From contig CAIQLG010000303.1 in assembly GCA_903872565.1 (NCBI GenBank), positions 1-32,824 of the forward strand: a DNA stretch of 32,824 bases. Reading direction: 5' to 3'. The position numbers and the translations under genes were made by a program. The notes under the pieces are model-generated. The model saw only the letters and a list, made by a program, of their open reading frames with translations. It did no database searches and had not been told where the DNA came from. Shown here one piece after another: positions 8,839 through 16,966 of this stretch; the stretch's first letter is position 1; each line of letters starts with the position of its first letter. The stretch comes from an uncultured Lentisphaerota bacterium (GTDB lineage Bacteria > Verrucomicrobiota > Lentisphaeria > Victivallales > GWF2-50-93).

Positions 8839-9550
8839 TTTCGCCTCCTTTCCCCGCGGATTTCCCGGAGGTCTTTTCCTGGAATCCTATGCTTGCGATC
8901 GAATGATAGGGGATTATCCGGAAACTGTTGTTCTCAGTTTTCAAATAAAATTCATATGTCCCATTTTCGTGTTTTTCCACCTTCAGCAGGATGCCGCTGA
9001 CCTCCTTGCCATTCGAAAGTTCAATCACTAGGTTCCTGTTTTCCGCCACAAGCCGGTTGAAATCCAGTTGAATCACACCGCTGATGTTCAGCCCCCACTC
9101 CGCCGCATGCCGGTAGAGATCCGTCGTGTTGCGGAGACGTTCGGATATTATGTTAAGGAGGTGTTCCTGCAGTTTCACTCCGGCCAAAGGATTTTCGCCG
9201 CAGAACTTTCTGAAGGCTACGGCATTTATTGTAAGGAATCTGGCATTTTCAAGTACTCTTGCCGTTCCCGAGCGGGGCAGCCCCGAGATCAGTGACATTT
9301 CTCCGAACACACTGCTGGTTCTCAGCGTAATAAGCGTCTTGTCGATGGTTTCGCCAATCCTTGTCGTTATCTCGACAACACCATCTATCAGCACAAACAT
9401 TTCATCGCCCGTGTCGCCTTCGCCGAAGATTATTGCCCCAGCCTTGAACTCAGCCTTTTTCATTTCCAAGATAAGCAAGCGTAGCTCCTCTTCGGCCAGT
9501 TTCGAGAAAAACGGCATTTTGGAGGCCATTGCCATCATGTTTTCTTCCAT
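8831..9550 (-). CDS. Cyclic-nucleotide-binding domain protein with a small non-HTH C-terminal beta domain
   Basis: cNMP-binding fold: AGAIIFGEGDTGDEMFVLIDGVVEI, FGEMSLISGLPRSGTARV. No Crp-type HTH. C-terminus ELSNGKEVSGILLKVEKHENGTYEFYLKTENNSFRIIPYHSIASIGF. Its end overlaps the pilT start by 8 nt. Confidence 0.88.
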   Translation of the reverse strand: MEENMMAMASKMPFFSKLAEEELRLLILEMKKAEFKAGAIIFGEGDTGDEMFVLIDGVVEITTRIGETIDKTLITLRTSSVFGEMSLISGLPRSGTARVLENARFLTINAVAFRKFCGENPLAGVKLQEHLLNIISERLRNTTDLYRHAAEWGLNISGVIQLDFNRLVAENRNLVIELSNGKEVSGILLKVEKHENGTYEFYLKTENNSFRIIPYHSIASIGFQEKTSGKSAGKGGENA

Positions 9551-9657
9551 GTTACGACTCCTTTTAAACGGGAATTTAAATATGCCGCCTCACTGTGGTG
9601 CGGAGGTCCGAGATCCAGGGCTCTCTGCCCGCGAGACACACAAATCACGCGAGTTTC

Positions 9658-10254
9658 TCATTTACGCTTTTTCAGTTTCATCAATTGCCGTTTAAGGATT
9701 TCAAGATTTCTCTTCTTCTGTGGTTCCCTAAATTCAGTAGATGTATTTGTCCAATATTGGTGATGGGAGATGAAACCAATCTCATATTGAAGCCATTCGG
9801 CATCGGTAAAATTTTTCCCATGCACCTTAAGTTCCTTGCGCAAAAGATCCGATTTGTTTTCGAAGTCGGAAGTTCCAAGATAATCCAGATCGGCATCGCA
9901 GACAATTCTGTCGAACAGGTTCAAGGGATTCTGGGGAATGCGGGTCGCCATTATGACACCTTTTATCGTGGATATCTGCTTCGAGTTGTACCTGAAAGAA
10001 GGAAGGAGCTCCTGGGCTATCCTGCAACTCACCTCCTCGTTTTTGTCATATTTCTCAATAAATCCTACGTCGTGGAGGAGTGCCGCAGTTTCTACTATCG
10101 TCAGATTGTCCCCGGTCAACCCCTCCGCAAGTGAAATGGCTTCGGAAGACTGTAGGACATCAATCGCATGCTGGACGGAGTGATAGAAGAGATCCGCAGG
10201 CAATTCGCTCTTGAAAAGGGCTATAACTTTGTCTTGAAAACTGGAAAAATCCAT
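9658..10254 (-). CDS. HD-domain metal-dependent phosphohydrolase
   Basis: FYHSVQHAIDV...VETAALLHDVGFIEKYD...VCDADLDYLGTSDF shows the H...HD...D pattern. Confidence 0.85.
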   Translation of the reverse strand: MDFSSFQDKVIALFKSELPADLFYHSVQHAIDVLQSSEAISLAEGLTGDNLTIVETAALLHDVGFIEKYDKNEEVSCRIAQELLPSFRYNSKQISTIKGVIMATRIPQNPLNLFDRIVCDADLDYLGTSDFENKSDLLRKELKVHGKNFTDAEWLQYEIGFISHHQYWTNTSTEFREPQKKRNLEILKRQLMKLKKRK

Positions 10255-10368
10255 ACCTCATCACCTCATTTATGGGTTAAAGGTAAACATACTGCGTAAA
10301 TACCCGTTTTCAAGATTAATCTGTTCCATGGGTGAATTTATACGGAAGCGGGCTATTTTAGGTTTAAA

Positions 10369-10386
10369 GTCATCCAGTTGGATGAC
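10369..10386. promoter_or_regulatory. 18-bp palindrome upstream of the glycosyltransferase gene, operator-like
   Basis: GTCATCCA-gt-TGGATGAC, perfect 8-bp arms, located just before the GTG 10409/ATG 10418 start. Confidence 0.45.
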
Positions 10387-10408
10387 GGATTAATAGATTT
10401 TTGGATTA

Positions 10409-12673
10409 GTGGATTTTATGAAACGTAAATTCAGAATACTTTTTCTCGGCGAACCCACAAGCGCTAACACACTCTCCTGGATCGAAGGGCTCAGGGAGGC
10501 CGGATGCGATGTCAAAATGGCGTCGGCGAGAAGCTCCGGAGACGAGGAGATATTCCCCATCGGCCCCGTCCATTTCGCCCCCAGGGCCAGGATGCTCGCA
10601 GGCATAGAGGATCTTCAGAGAATAATCAAAAAGACAAGCCCCGACATTTTAATCGCCTACAGGATAACAAGCTATGGTTATATCGCCGCAAAAACATCCT
10701 TCAAGCCGCTGGTTCTAGCCGCGCAGAACGAACAGATTGTGTGGTCTCCTGAAAAGTCCATGCTGCGGAAAATGATGCTGTCGCACTTTGCGAAATTCGC
10801 AATAAAAAATGCGGACATGATCCACGCCTGGGGTAACAACATCAAGGACGGTCTCATGAGGTTCGGCGCGGATGAGAGGAAGATTCTTGTGATGCACCGA
10901 GGCATAGACACGGAAACCTACAGGCTACCGGAACATAGAAGGATCCAAAATCCTGCAAATCCGATCTTCATCTCGACACGTTCGCTCGAAAAGGAGTATC
11001 TTATTGACAGGCTTCTCCGCGCGTTCTCAATCCTTCTCGGAAAGACTCCCGGAGCCGAACTCAAGATAGCGGGGGAAGGTCCCGAGAGGAAAAATCTCGA
11101 GGAACTTGCCGATGCTCTGAAAATCAAAAAACAAATCAGTTTTCTCGGCAAACTGAATAAAACTGAAATTGCAGAAGAACTTAAAAATTCTGATTTCTAC
11201 GTTTCACCCATCGGCACGGAAGGAATTTCCAGCTCCCTGATCGAGTCCTGCGCCTGCGGGATCGTGCCAATTGTCGCCGATATTTCAGCATCAAGAGAGC
11301 TGGTGGAGAACGGCAAAAATGCCATTCTTCTGAAAGACGACAGCGTTGAGGAGCTTTCCGACGCAATGCTTGGAGCTCCTGCAAAAAAGGAGATTTCCAA
11401 AAACGCACTAATAAATGCTGACATTGTAAGAAGCAGATACGACAGAAAAAAGAATCTCGGGATTTTCGTGTCACATTACAGAAGACTTGCCGGAGCACCT
11501 CCGGAAGGAGACATCAAGATCCATATCTGCCATGTGACAACCTCTCATGCACCCGACGACAACAGGATTTTCCAGAGGCAGTGCAGGAGTCTTGCGCAAA
11601 AGGGATACAAGGTCTCCCTGATCGCAAGAGTGAAAAAAAAGACCGCCCCATACGAACAGGATGGGGTCAATATAATCCCGGTCAGATACATTCTTGGAAA
11701 GCCGGGCAGAAAAATTATCCTTCCGAAAATCGCGGTCGAAAAGGCACGCAGGCTCAAGGCGGACATCTATCACTTCCACGATCCCGAACTTATGCCCTGG
11801 ATGTGCATCATGGCAAAAAACTATCCTGTCAAAATCATATGGGACGCACATGAGCTATATTCCGCCACGATAAAGGAGTTCTATGTGAAAAAATGCTCGC
11901 CACTCTCAAAATTGCTGACGATCGCCTATTCGAGACTGGAAAAAATGTGGTGTGCGAATTTCGCGGGAATTGTAGCGGTGACTGACGATATAAGAAAGAT
12001 ATACGCAGACATGGGATGCACCAACTGCGTCACGGTCAGGAACACAGTTGACATGCAGAAGATACCCAGGGCTGAGACATGCAGGAACCCCTTTTTTTCG
12101 ATCATAGCCAGCGGCACCACCAACAGTAGCAGATGCATAATTGAGCTGATAGACGCATTTAAGATCGCACAGGAAAAACATGCGGAGATAATTTTGAACC
12201 TTGTCGCTCATTTTGAATCGCCGGAAGAAGAAAAGTTGATCCGGAGGCATATCACCGGGCTCGGGCTCGACAACAATGTGCGAATTTCGCAACCAATTCC
12301 ATGGGAGCAACTTATGTCTATGGAAATCCCCAGAAACCATCTTGGGATGGTGCTCTATGCAAAGACCGAAAACAACTGCGCAGGTCTCCCGAACAGGCTT
12401 TTCGAGTACTGGGCTCTCGGACTGCCGGTCGTAGCCACCGACACCAAAATATTGAGAAGCATTGTAGGCGATGCGAATGCCGGAAAACTTGTTGATTCCG
12501 ACAATCCCGGGAAAATAGCCGGTGCCATATTGGATTACGTCGAGAATCCAGAGCTTCTTGCGGAACACGGCAGGAACGCCCAAAAAGCAGTCAGGGAAAA
12601 ATACAACTGGAACAATGATCTTGCAGTCCTGAGCGCATTCTACGACAAAATAGTCGCGGACTGCATCAGGTAA
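10409..12673 (+). CDS. Tandem (two-domain) GT4-like glycosyltransferase
   Basis: 754 aa. N-terminal GT-B module (FRILFLGEPTSANTLSWIEGLREAGCDV...LKIAGEGPERKNLEEL...SLIESCACGIVPIVADISASRELVENGKNAILL) and second GT-B module (IKIHICHVTTSHAPDDNRIFQRQCRSLAQKGYKV...PNRLFEYWALGLPVVATDTKILRSIV). ATG at 10418 is an alternative start. Confidence 0.9.
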   Translation: MDFMKRKFRILFLGEPTSANTLSWIEGLREAGCDVKMASARSSGDEEIFPIGPVHFAPRARMLAGIEDLQRIIKKTSPDILIAYRITSYGYIAAKTSFKPLVLAAQNEQIVWSPEKSMLRKMMLSHFAKFAIKNADMIHAWGNNIKDGLMRFGADERKILVMHRGIDTETYRLPEHRRIQNPANPIFISTRSLEKEYLIDRLLRAFSILLGKTPGAELKIAGEGPERKNLEELADALKIKKQISFLGKLNKTEIAEELKNSDFYVSPIGTEGISSSLIESCACGIVPIVADISASRELVENGKNAILLKDDSVEELSDAMLGAPAKKEISKNALINADIVRSRYDRKKNLGIFVSHYRRLAGAPPEGDIKIHICHVTTSHAPDDNRIFQRQCRSLAQKGYKVSLIARVKKKTAPYEQDGVNIIPVRYILGKPGRKIILPKIAVEKARRLKADIYHFHDPELMPWMCIMAKNYPVKIIWDAHELYSATIKEFYVKKCSPLSKLLTIAYSRLEKMWCANFAGIVAVTDDIRKIYADMGCTNCVTVRNTVDMQKIPRAETCRNPFFSIIASGTTNSSRCIIELIDAFKIAQEKHAEIILNLVAHFESPEEEKLIRRHITGLGLDNNVRISQPIPWEQLMSMEIPRNHLGMVLYAKTENNCAGLPNRLFEYWALGLPVVATDTKILRSIVGDANAGKLVDSDNPGKIAGAILDYVENPELLAEHGRNAQKAVREKYNWNNDLAVLSAFYDKIVADCIR

Positions 12674-12699
12674 ATATTTTAAAAAGGCGGAAGGCAAAA

Positions 12700-13773
12700 A
12701 TGAATTATAGTTTTATCAAGACACCATCTGGGGCTGATATGTATAAACTGGAACTTCCTGGCAGGACAGAGTTCAACTTCACTTTCAAGGACAGCTCAAT
12801 TCTGCACTGCAAATCACTTGTCGAAAGCTCCATAAAGGATCAAAATGCCGTTATCACCAACAGTTTCATTTTCGGTGGACCTGACGCGGCTCCGGGAACC
12901 ACAGGAATAAATGTTATCATCAGGGACAAATTCTGTTCAAAGTCGGAAATATCTTCTGTTCAATCATTTGCGATTTCCGGCACCGAGCTGACGCCTGTGA
13001 TTTTCAAAGGGAAAAATATAGGCTTCGTCTTTGAGAACGAAAATTTCCGCGAATGCCGCCTCTGTGGGATTGTCCCAGAAAATACCTTTCTTGCACGCGG
13101 AGAGCAGGCACGTTCGGTCTTTAACACTATTGAAGAGGCGCTTCGACTCTTCGGGTTCAAGTTCACAGACACTGTGAGAACCTGGTTCTACAATGATCAT
13201 ATCCTCGACTGGTACACCGAATTCAACCAGATCAGAACAGAATTTTACAATAAGACCGGCATTTTCGGGTCCTTGTTGCCTGCAAGCACGGGAATAGGAG
13301 CTGGAAACGCAGCCGGGGCGGCTCTTTGCGTCAATCTTTTAGCGATACAGACTAAGAATGACAAGGTGACGATCCGGGAAGTCCTGTCCCCTCTGCAAAA
13401 CCCTGCGACCAGCTACAGAAGCTCTTTCAGCCGTGCGGTTAAGATATCAGAGCCAGGATTCGAGAAACTTCTTATTTCCGGGACAGCCAGTATAGACAAA
13501 GATGGAAAAACCGCCCATCTGGATGATCCGGAAAAGCAGATTGAACTTACGATGGACGTGGTAAAGGCGATCCTTGAATCACAGGGAATGGACTGGTCTT
13601 CCATCTTCAGAAGCATAGTATATTTCACGGGCAAAAAATTTGTTCCGCTTTTTGAAAATTATCTCAACCGCAACAAAATCCGGCGGATACCTGCGGCATA
13701 CGCGTTTGCAGACATCTGCCGTGCCGACCTCCTCTTCGAGATCGAACTCGATGCCGTAAAACTTAAAGTATAA
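12700..13773 (+). CDS. RidA/chorismatase (FkbO/Hyg5)-superfamily-like protein
   Basis: 357 aa. C-terminal RidA-like region (LLISGTASIDKDGKTAHLDDPEKQIELTMDVVKAILESQGMDWSSIFRSIVYF) after a longer N-terminal part (RTWFYNDHILDWYTEFNQIRTEFYNKTGIFGSLLPASTGIGAGNAAGAAL), as in FkbO/Hyg5-type proteins. Confidence 0.65.
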   Translation: MNYSFIKTPSGADMYKLELPGRTEFNFTFKDSSILHCKSLVESSIKDQNAVITNSFIFGGPDAAPGTTGINVIIRDKFCSKSEISSVQSFAISGTELTPVIFKGKNIGFVFENENFRECRLCGIVPENTFLARGEQARSVFNTIEEALRLFGFKFTDTVRTWFYNDHILDWYTEFNQIRTEFYNKTGIFGSLLPASTGIGAGNAAGAALCVNLLAIQTKNDKVTIREVLSPLQNPATSYRSSFSRAVKISEPGFEKLLISGTASIDKDGKTAHLDDPEKQIELTMDVVKAILESQGMDWSSIFRSIVYFTGKKFVPLFENYLNRNKIRRIPAAYAFADICRADLLFEIELDAVKLKV

Positions 13774-13815
13774 ACATCGAACTCTCGTAAATATTCAGTG
13801 AACTATGTGTTACTC

Positions 13816-13858
13816 GTAATCGCGATCAACTGACTATTAGACTATTTCGCGATTTACC
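13816..13858. repeat. Inverted repeat/hairpin AATCGCGA...TCGCGATT
   Basis: Perfect 8-bp arms around a ~21-nt loop in the RidA-typA intergenic region. Confidence 0.6.
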
Positions 13859-13882
13859 GATGAGTCTGCTGTCGCGGGCTCA

Positions 13883-13953
13883 TCTCAGGAGTGCGCAGAC
13901 GATCAAGTCTGCGCTATGCTTGAGCGGTGACTTTGTCACACGCACTCCTGAGA
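13883..13953. repeat. 71-nt cloverleaf-forming element (13-bp outer stem enclosing three abutting hairpins)
   Basis: TCTCAGGAGTGCG (13883-13895) pairs perfectly with CGCACTCCTGAGA (13941-13953). Inside are CAGAC-GATCAA-GTCTG, CGCT-ATGCTTG-AGCG and GTGAC-TTT-GTCAC. Only A13940 is unpaired at the junction. Confidence 0.85.
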
Positions 13954-14004
13954 GCTTCGCTCGCGGGTATTGGATTTGAGAATGCGCAATAATAAAAATT
14001 ATAA

Positions 14005-14172
14005 TGTGGGGAAGATGTTTACCGGCAGTATGACGGAGAAGACAGAAATCCCTGGAACGAGATCGAATGCGGAAGCAACTATGCGAGATCAATGGCGGCA
14101 TACGCCCTGCTCAACGCGTTCAGCGGATTCCCTTTCGACATGACACGTTCCATGACAGGCTTCTACTGGAAT
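14005..14172 (+). pseudogene. C-terminal remnant of a GH116 (DUF608)-like glycoside hydrolase
   Basis: Frame reads [55 protein letters not shown]. An in-frame stop (TAA) lies immediately upstream and the frame runs into the typA 3' end downstream. Confidence 0.7.
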
Positions 14173-15984
14173 TTACTCTTCTTCGGCGGCTTTTTTGTTA
14201 AATCTTCTTCTGTCAAGCTCGGTCAGATAACGTTTCCTGAGCCTTATATTGCTGGGGGTTGTCTCCACAAGTTCATCGGCGGCTATGTATTCGAGTGCCT
14301 CTTCGAGATTCAGTTTCTGCGCAGGTGCGATTTTCATATTTCTGTCGGAGCCGGCGGCCCGCATATTGGTGAGCTGCTTGCCGCGTTGGAGGTTCACTAC
14401 CAGGTCACCCCCCTTGCAATGCTCGCCCACAATCATTCCCTCATATGTCACCTCGTTTGGATCTATGAAGAAAATGCCCCTGAGCTGAAGCCCGTCTATG
14501 GCATAAGGAACAGCCTTTCCTCGTCCCATGCTGATCATCACTCCGTTGATTCTGCCAGCCATTTCGCCCTTGAAAGGACCATAGTGCGAATAGCGGTGCG
14601 AGACGATGGCCTGGCCAGCGGTGGCGGTGAGTATTCTGCTTCTTATGCCAATTATTCCCCGTGTCGGAATGTAAAATTCAAGGAGATGTCTCACCCCGTG
14701 CTGTTCAATCAGGAACATTTCACCCTTTCTAACTCCAGCTATCTCGATGACTTTTCCGGAATAATCGGTAGGGACATCCACCGTCAAGACTTCGATTGGC
14801 TCGTGTTTCTGTCCATCCACCTCTTTTAAGATCACCTGCGGCTGAGAGATTGTCAGCTCGTATCCTTCGCGCCTCATGTTTTCTACGAGGATAGAGAGAT
14901 GCAATACCCCTCTTCCGCTGACCTTGAACGAGTCTCCGCTCATCTCATCAACTTTTAGCGCCACATCTTTCTGTATCTCCTTGAAAAGTCTTTCCCTGAT
15001 ATGTCTGCTGTTGACATATTTGCCCTCCTGTCCATAGAACGGTGAATCGTTTATCCTGAAGATCATCGAGATTGTTGGCTCGTCAACTGTTATCGGGGGA
15101 AGTGCCTCGGGGTTCTCGGCATCGCAGATTGTATCTCCGATGTCAACATCCGCGATTCCGCTGATTGTGCAGAGATCTCCGCAGGTGACTTTTTCGGTTT
15201 TAACCCTCTCTATTCCCTCAAAGGTCTGAAGCTGAGTGAGTTCGACTCTCGTTGTGTCGCCATTTCTCTTAATTATGGAGAGCGGCTTTGAGGCATCCAA
15301 GTTCCCTCTGTAAACCCTTCCGATGCCGATCCTTCCCAGGTAATCTGAATAGTCAATGGTGGCGACCTGCATCTGTACCGGGCCTTCAATTATCTTAGGT
15401 GACGGAACATAGTTAATTATCGCATCCATCAATGGAAGTATCGAGTTCCTCGGACCATCCAAGGAGGTATCCGCCCATCCATTTCGCCCGCTTGAATAAA
15501 TTACCGGAAAATCAAGCAGTTCGTCCGGAGGATGGAGCTCCAGAAAAAGATCATAGACTTTGTCCAGGACTTCGTCGGCGCGGGCATCGGCCCTGTCAAT
15601 CTTGTTTATGAGGACAATCGGCTTAAGGTGGAGTTTCAGTGCCTTGTCGAGGACAAACCGGGTCTGCGGAAGTGGTCCTTCGGCGGCATCAACGAGGAGA
15701 AGCACCCCATCTGCGAGGTTCAGAACTCTCTCGACCTGACCTCCGAAATCACTGTGCCCCGGGGTGTCAATGATGTTGATTTTTACATTTTTATAGTGGA
15801 CGCTTATGTTCTTCGCGAGAATTGTGATTCCGCGTTCTCTCTCAAGGTCGTTGCTGTCGAGAAAGCAGTCTCTGACCTCCTGATTGTTGCGGAAGATATG
15901 TGCCTGCTTGAGAATCTGGTCCACAAGCGTTGTCTTGCCATGGTCAACATGGGCTATTATCGCTATGTTTCTTATTTCTGTCAT
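14173..15984 (-). CDS. typA: Ribosome-associated translational GTPase TypA/BipA
   Basis: 603 aa. [78 protein letters not shown]-type C-terminus. Confidence 0.97.
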   Translation of the reverse strand: MTEIRNIAIIAHVDHGKTTLVDQILKQAHIFRNNQEVRDCFLDSNDLERERGITILAKNISVHYKNVKINIIDTPGHSDFGGQVERVLNLADGVLLLVDAAEGPLPQTRFVLDKALKLHLKPIVLINKIDRADARADEVLDKVYDLFLELHPPDELLDFPVIYSSGRNGWADTSLDGPRNSILPLMDAIINYVPSPKIIEGPVQMQVATIDYSDYLGRIGIGRVYRGNLDASKPLSIIKRNGDTTRVELTQLQTFEGIERVKTEKVTCGDLCTISGIADVDIGDTICDAENPEALPPITVDEPTISMIFRINDSPFYGQEGKYVNSRHIRERLFKEIQKDVALKVDEMSGDSFKVSGRGVLHLSILVENMRREGYELTISQPQVILKEVDGQKHEPIEVLTVDVPTDYSGKVIEIAGVRKGEMFLIEQHGVRHLLEFYIPTRGIIGIRSRILTATAGQAIVSHRYSHYGPFKGEMAGRINGVMISMGRGKAVPYAIDGLQLRGIFFIDPNEVTYEGMIVGEHCKGGDLVVNLQRGKQLTNMRAAGSDRNMKIAPAQKLNLEEALEYIAADELVETTPSNIRLRKRYLTELDRRRFNKKAAEEE

Positions 15985-16160
15985 TGCAGTGAAAATTCTT
16001 TGGTTTTGAGGTTGTCCGATTCAATCAGAATAATTAAAATGTTCTATCGAAAACAGTTTTCGGTGAATGTTTATTTAACGCCGGGTGCATAAGATAATGC
16101 CAGTTTGCATTTAAGCAACATCAATTTTAATTTTAAATGATATTTAAGCAATGCGTATTA

Positions 16161-16231
16161 TTGGTGGAGGGCCACGCTCCATCGTGGCAGCTTGACGGAC
16201 GCGACGGAGCGCGCCCCTCCATGGATACCAA
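16161..16231. repeat. Multi-hairpin intergenic repeat (GGAGGGCCACG...CGCGCCCCTCC type)
   Basis: Outer TTGGT/ACCAA and TGGAGG/CCTCCA stems. Inner hairpins GCCACG-CTCCAT-CGTGGC (perfect) and GGACGCG-ACGGAG-CGCGCCC (6/7). Loops are complementary (CTCC/GGAG). Confidence 0.8.
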
Positions 16232-16368
16232 TTGACAACAAACCTGTCAAACATTGAAGAAAATATCATAATTTTGTTTTCCCCCGCTAACATTTACTTC
16301 TTTGCAATGTACTGTCTACTCCAAGGGTTTTAGCACTAACTAAACTAATTTTATGAGGATGCGATATC

Positions 16369-16872
16369 ATGAAAACTGCGATTTATGGTGTTGCCCTAGT
16401 TTTTTGCCTTTTCCTGACTTCCAAATTGTCATCCCAAGGCGAGTCTGAAATCGAAGTTGGAAATGAGACATACCTTCCTTCAAGCTGGTCAGAACCAAGT
16501 GTTGCTGTCACCAATGGAACCTATGTAGTTACTCCCCCTAAGCCAGAACTTGAGAAAACTCAACTTGGCATCCGTCAGAAGACATTAAGGTCAAGCATCT
16601 CCGAAAAAATTATTATTCCCCCGTTTCCTGAAACAATAACATTCTTGGACTCGGAAAAAGCCAGTGATGACAAACTCAAGCTTACTTTCAAGGATATGAG
16701 AAGTGGCAAACTTTTCTATGTGATATATCCGGGAGGCATAACAGTTCAAGATAAAAACGGCAAAATCATAGATATGTATAAAGTCACCAGCGTCCTTGAA
16801 GACGGCATAACACTCCTAGACTCTAGAAAGCGGAAGTATACCGTCAAGAAATCTTTTGACAAGTGGAAGTGA
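16369..16872 (+). CDS. Putative secreted protein, paralog A
   Basis: Signal-peptide-like N-terminus MKTAIYGVALVFCLFLTSKLSSQGESEIEVGNETYLPSSW; C-terminus KLTFKDMRSGKLFYVIYPGGITVQDKNGKIIDMYKV shared with the next gene. Confidence 0.75.
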   Translation: MKTAIYGVALVFCLFLTSKLSSQGESEIEVGNETYLPSSWSEPSVAVTNGTYVVTPPKPELEKTQLGIRQKTLRSSISEKIIIPPFPETITFLDSEKASDDKLKLTFKDMRSGKLFYVIYPGGITVQDKNGKIIDMYKVTSVLEDGITLLDSRKRKYTVKKSFDKWK

Positions 16873-16966
16873 ACCTTTATCCTTCTGAAATTGAAGAAGC
16901 ATTGTATACTGGCAAAGTATCATGCATTATGCCTGTTGTTATTTTTCAACTACAATAGGTGATATC

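Noticed and set aside
13855-13885. Hammerhead ribozyme-like CCGATGAGTC motif
   Set aside because: Core CUGAUGA and the conserved GAAA are absent.
13883-13953. tRNA gene or integron attC site
   Set aside because: Cloverleaf geometry is wrong for tRNA (13-bp acceptor, 3-nt third loop, no T-loop TTCRA, no CCA); no attC core RYYYAAC/GTTRRRY.
14092-14829. 245-aa plus-strand ORF over the typA 3' end
   Set aside because: Only its first ~27 codons (14092-14172) carry real similarity (the GH116-like remnant); the rest is antisense to typA.
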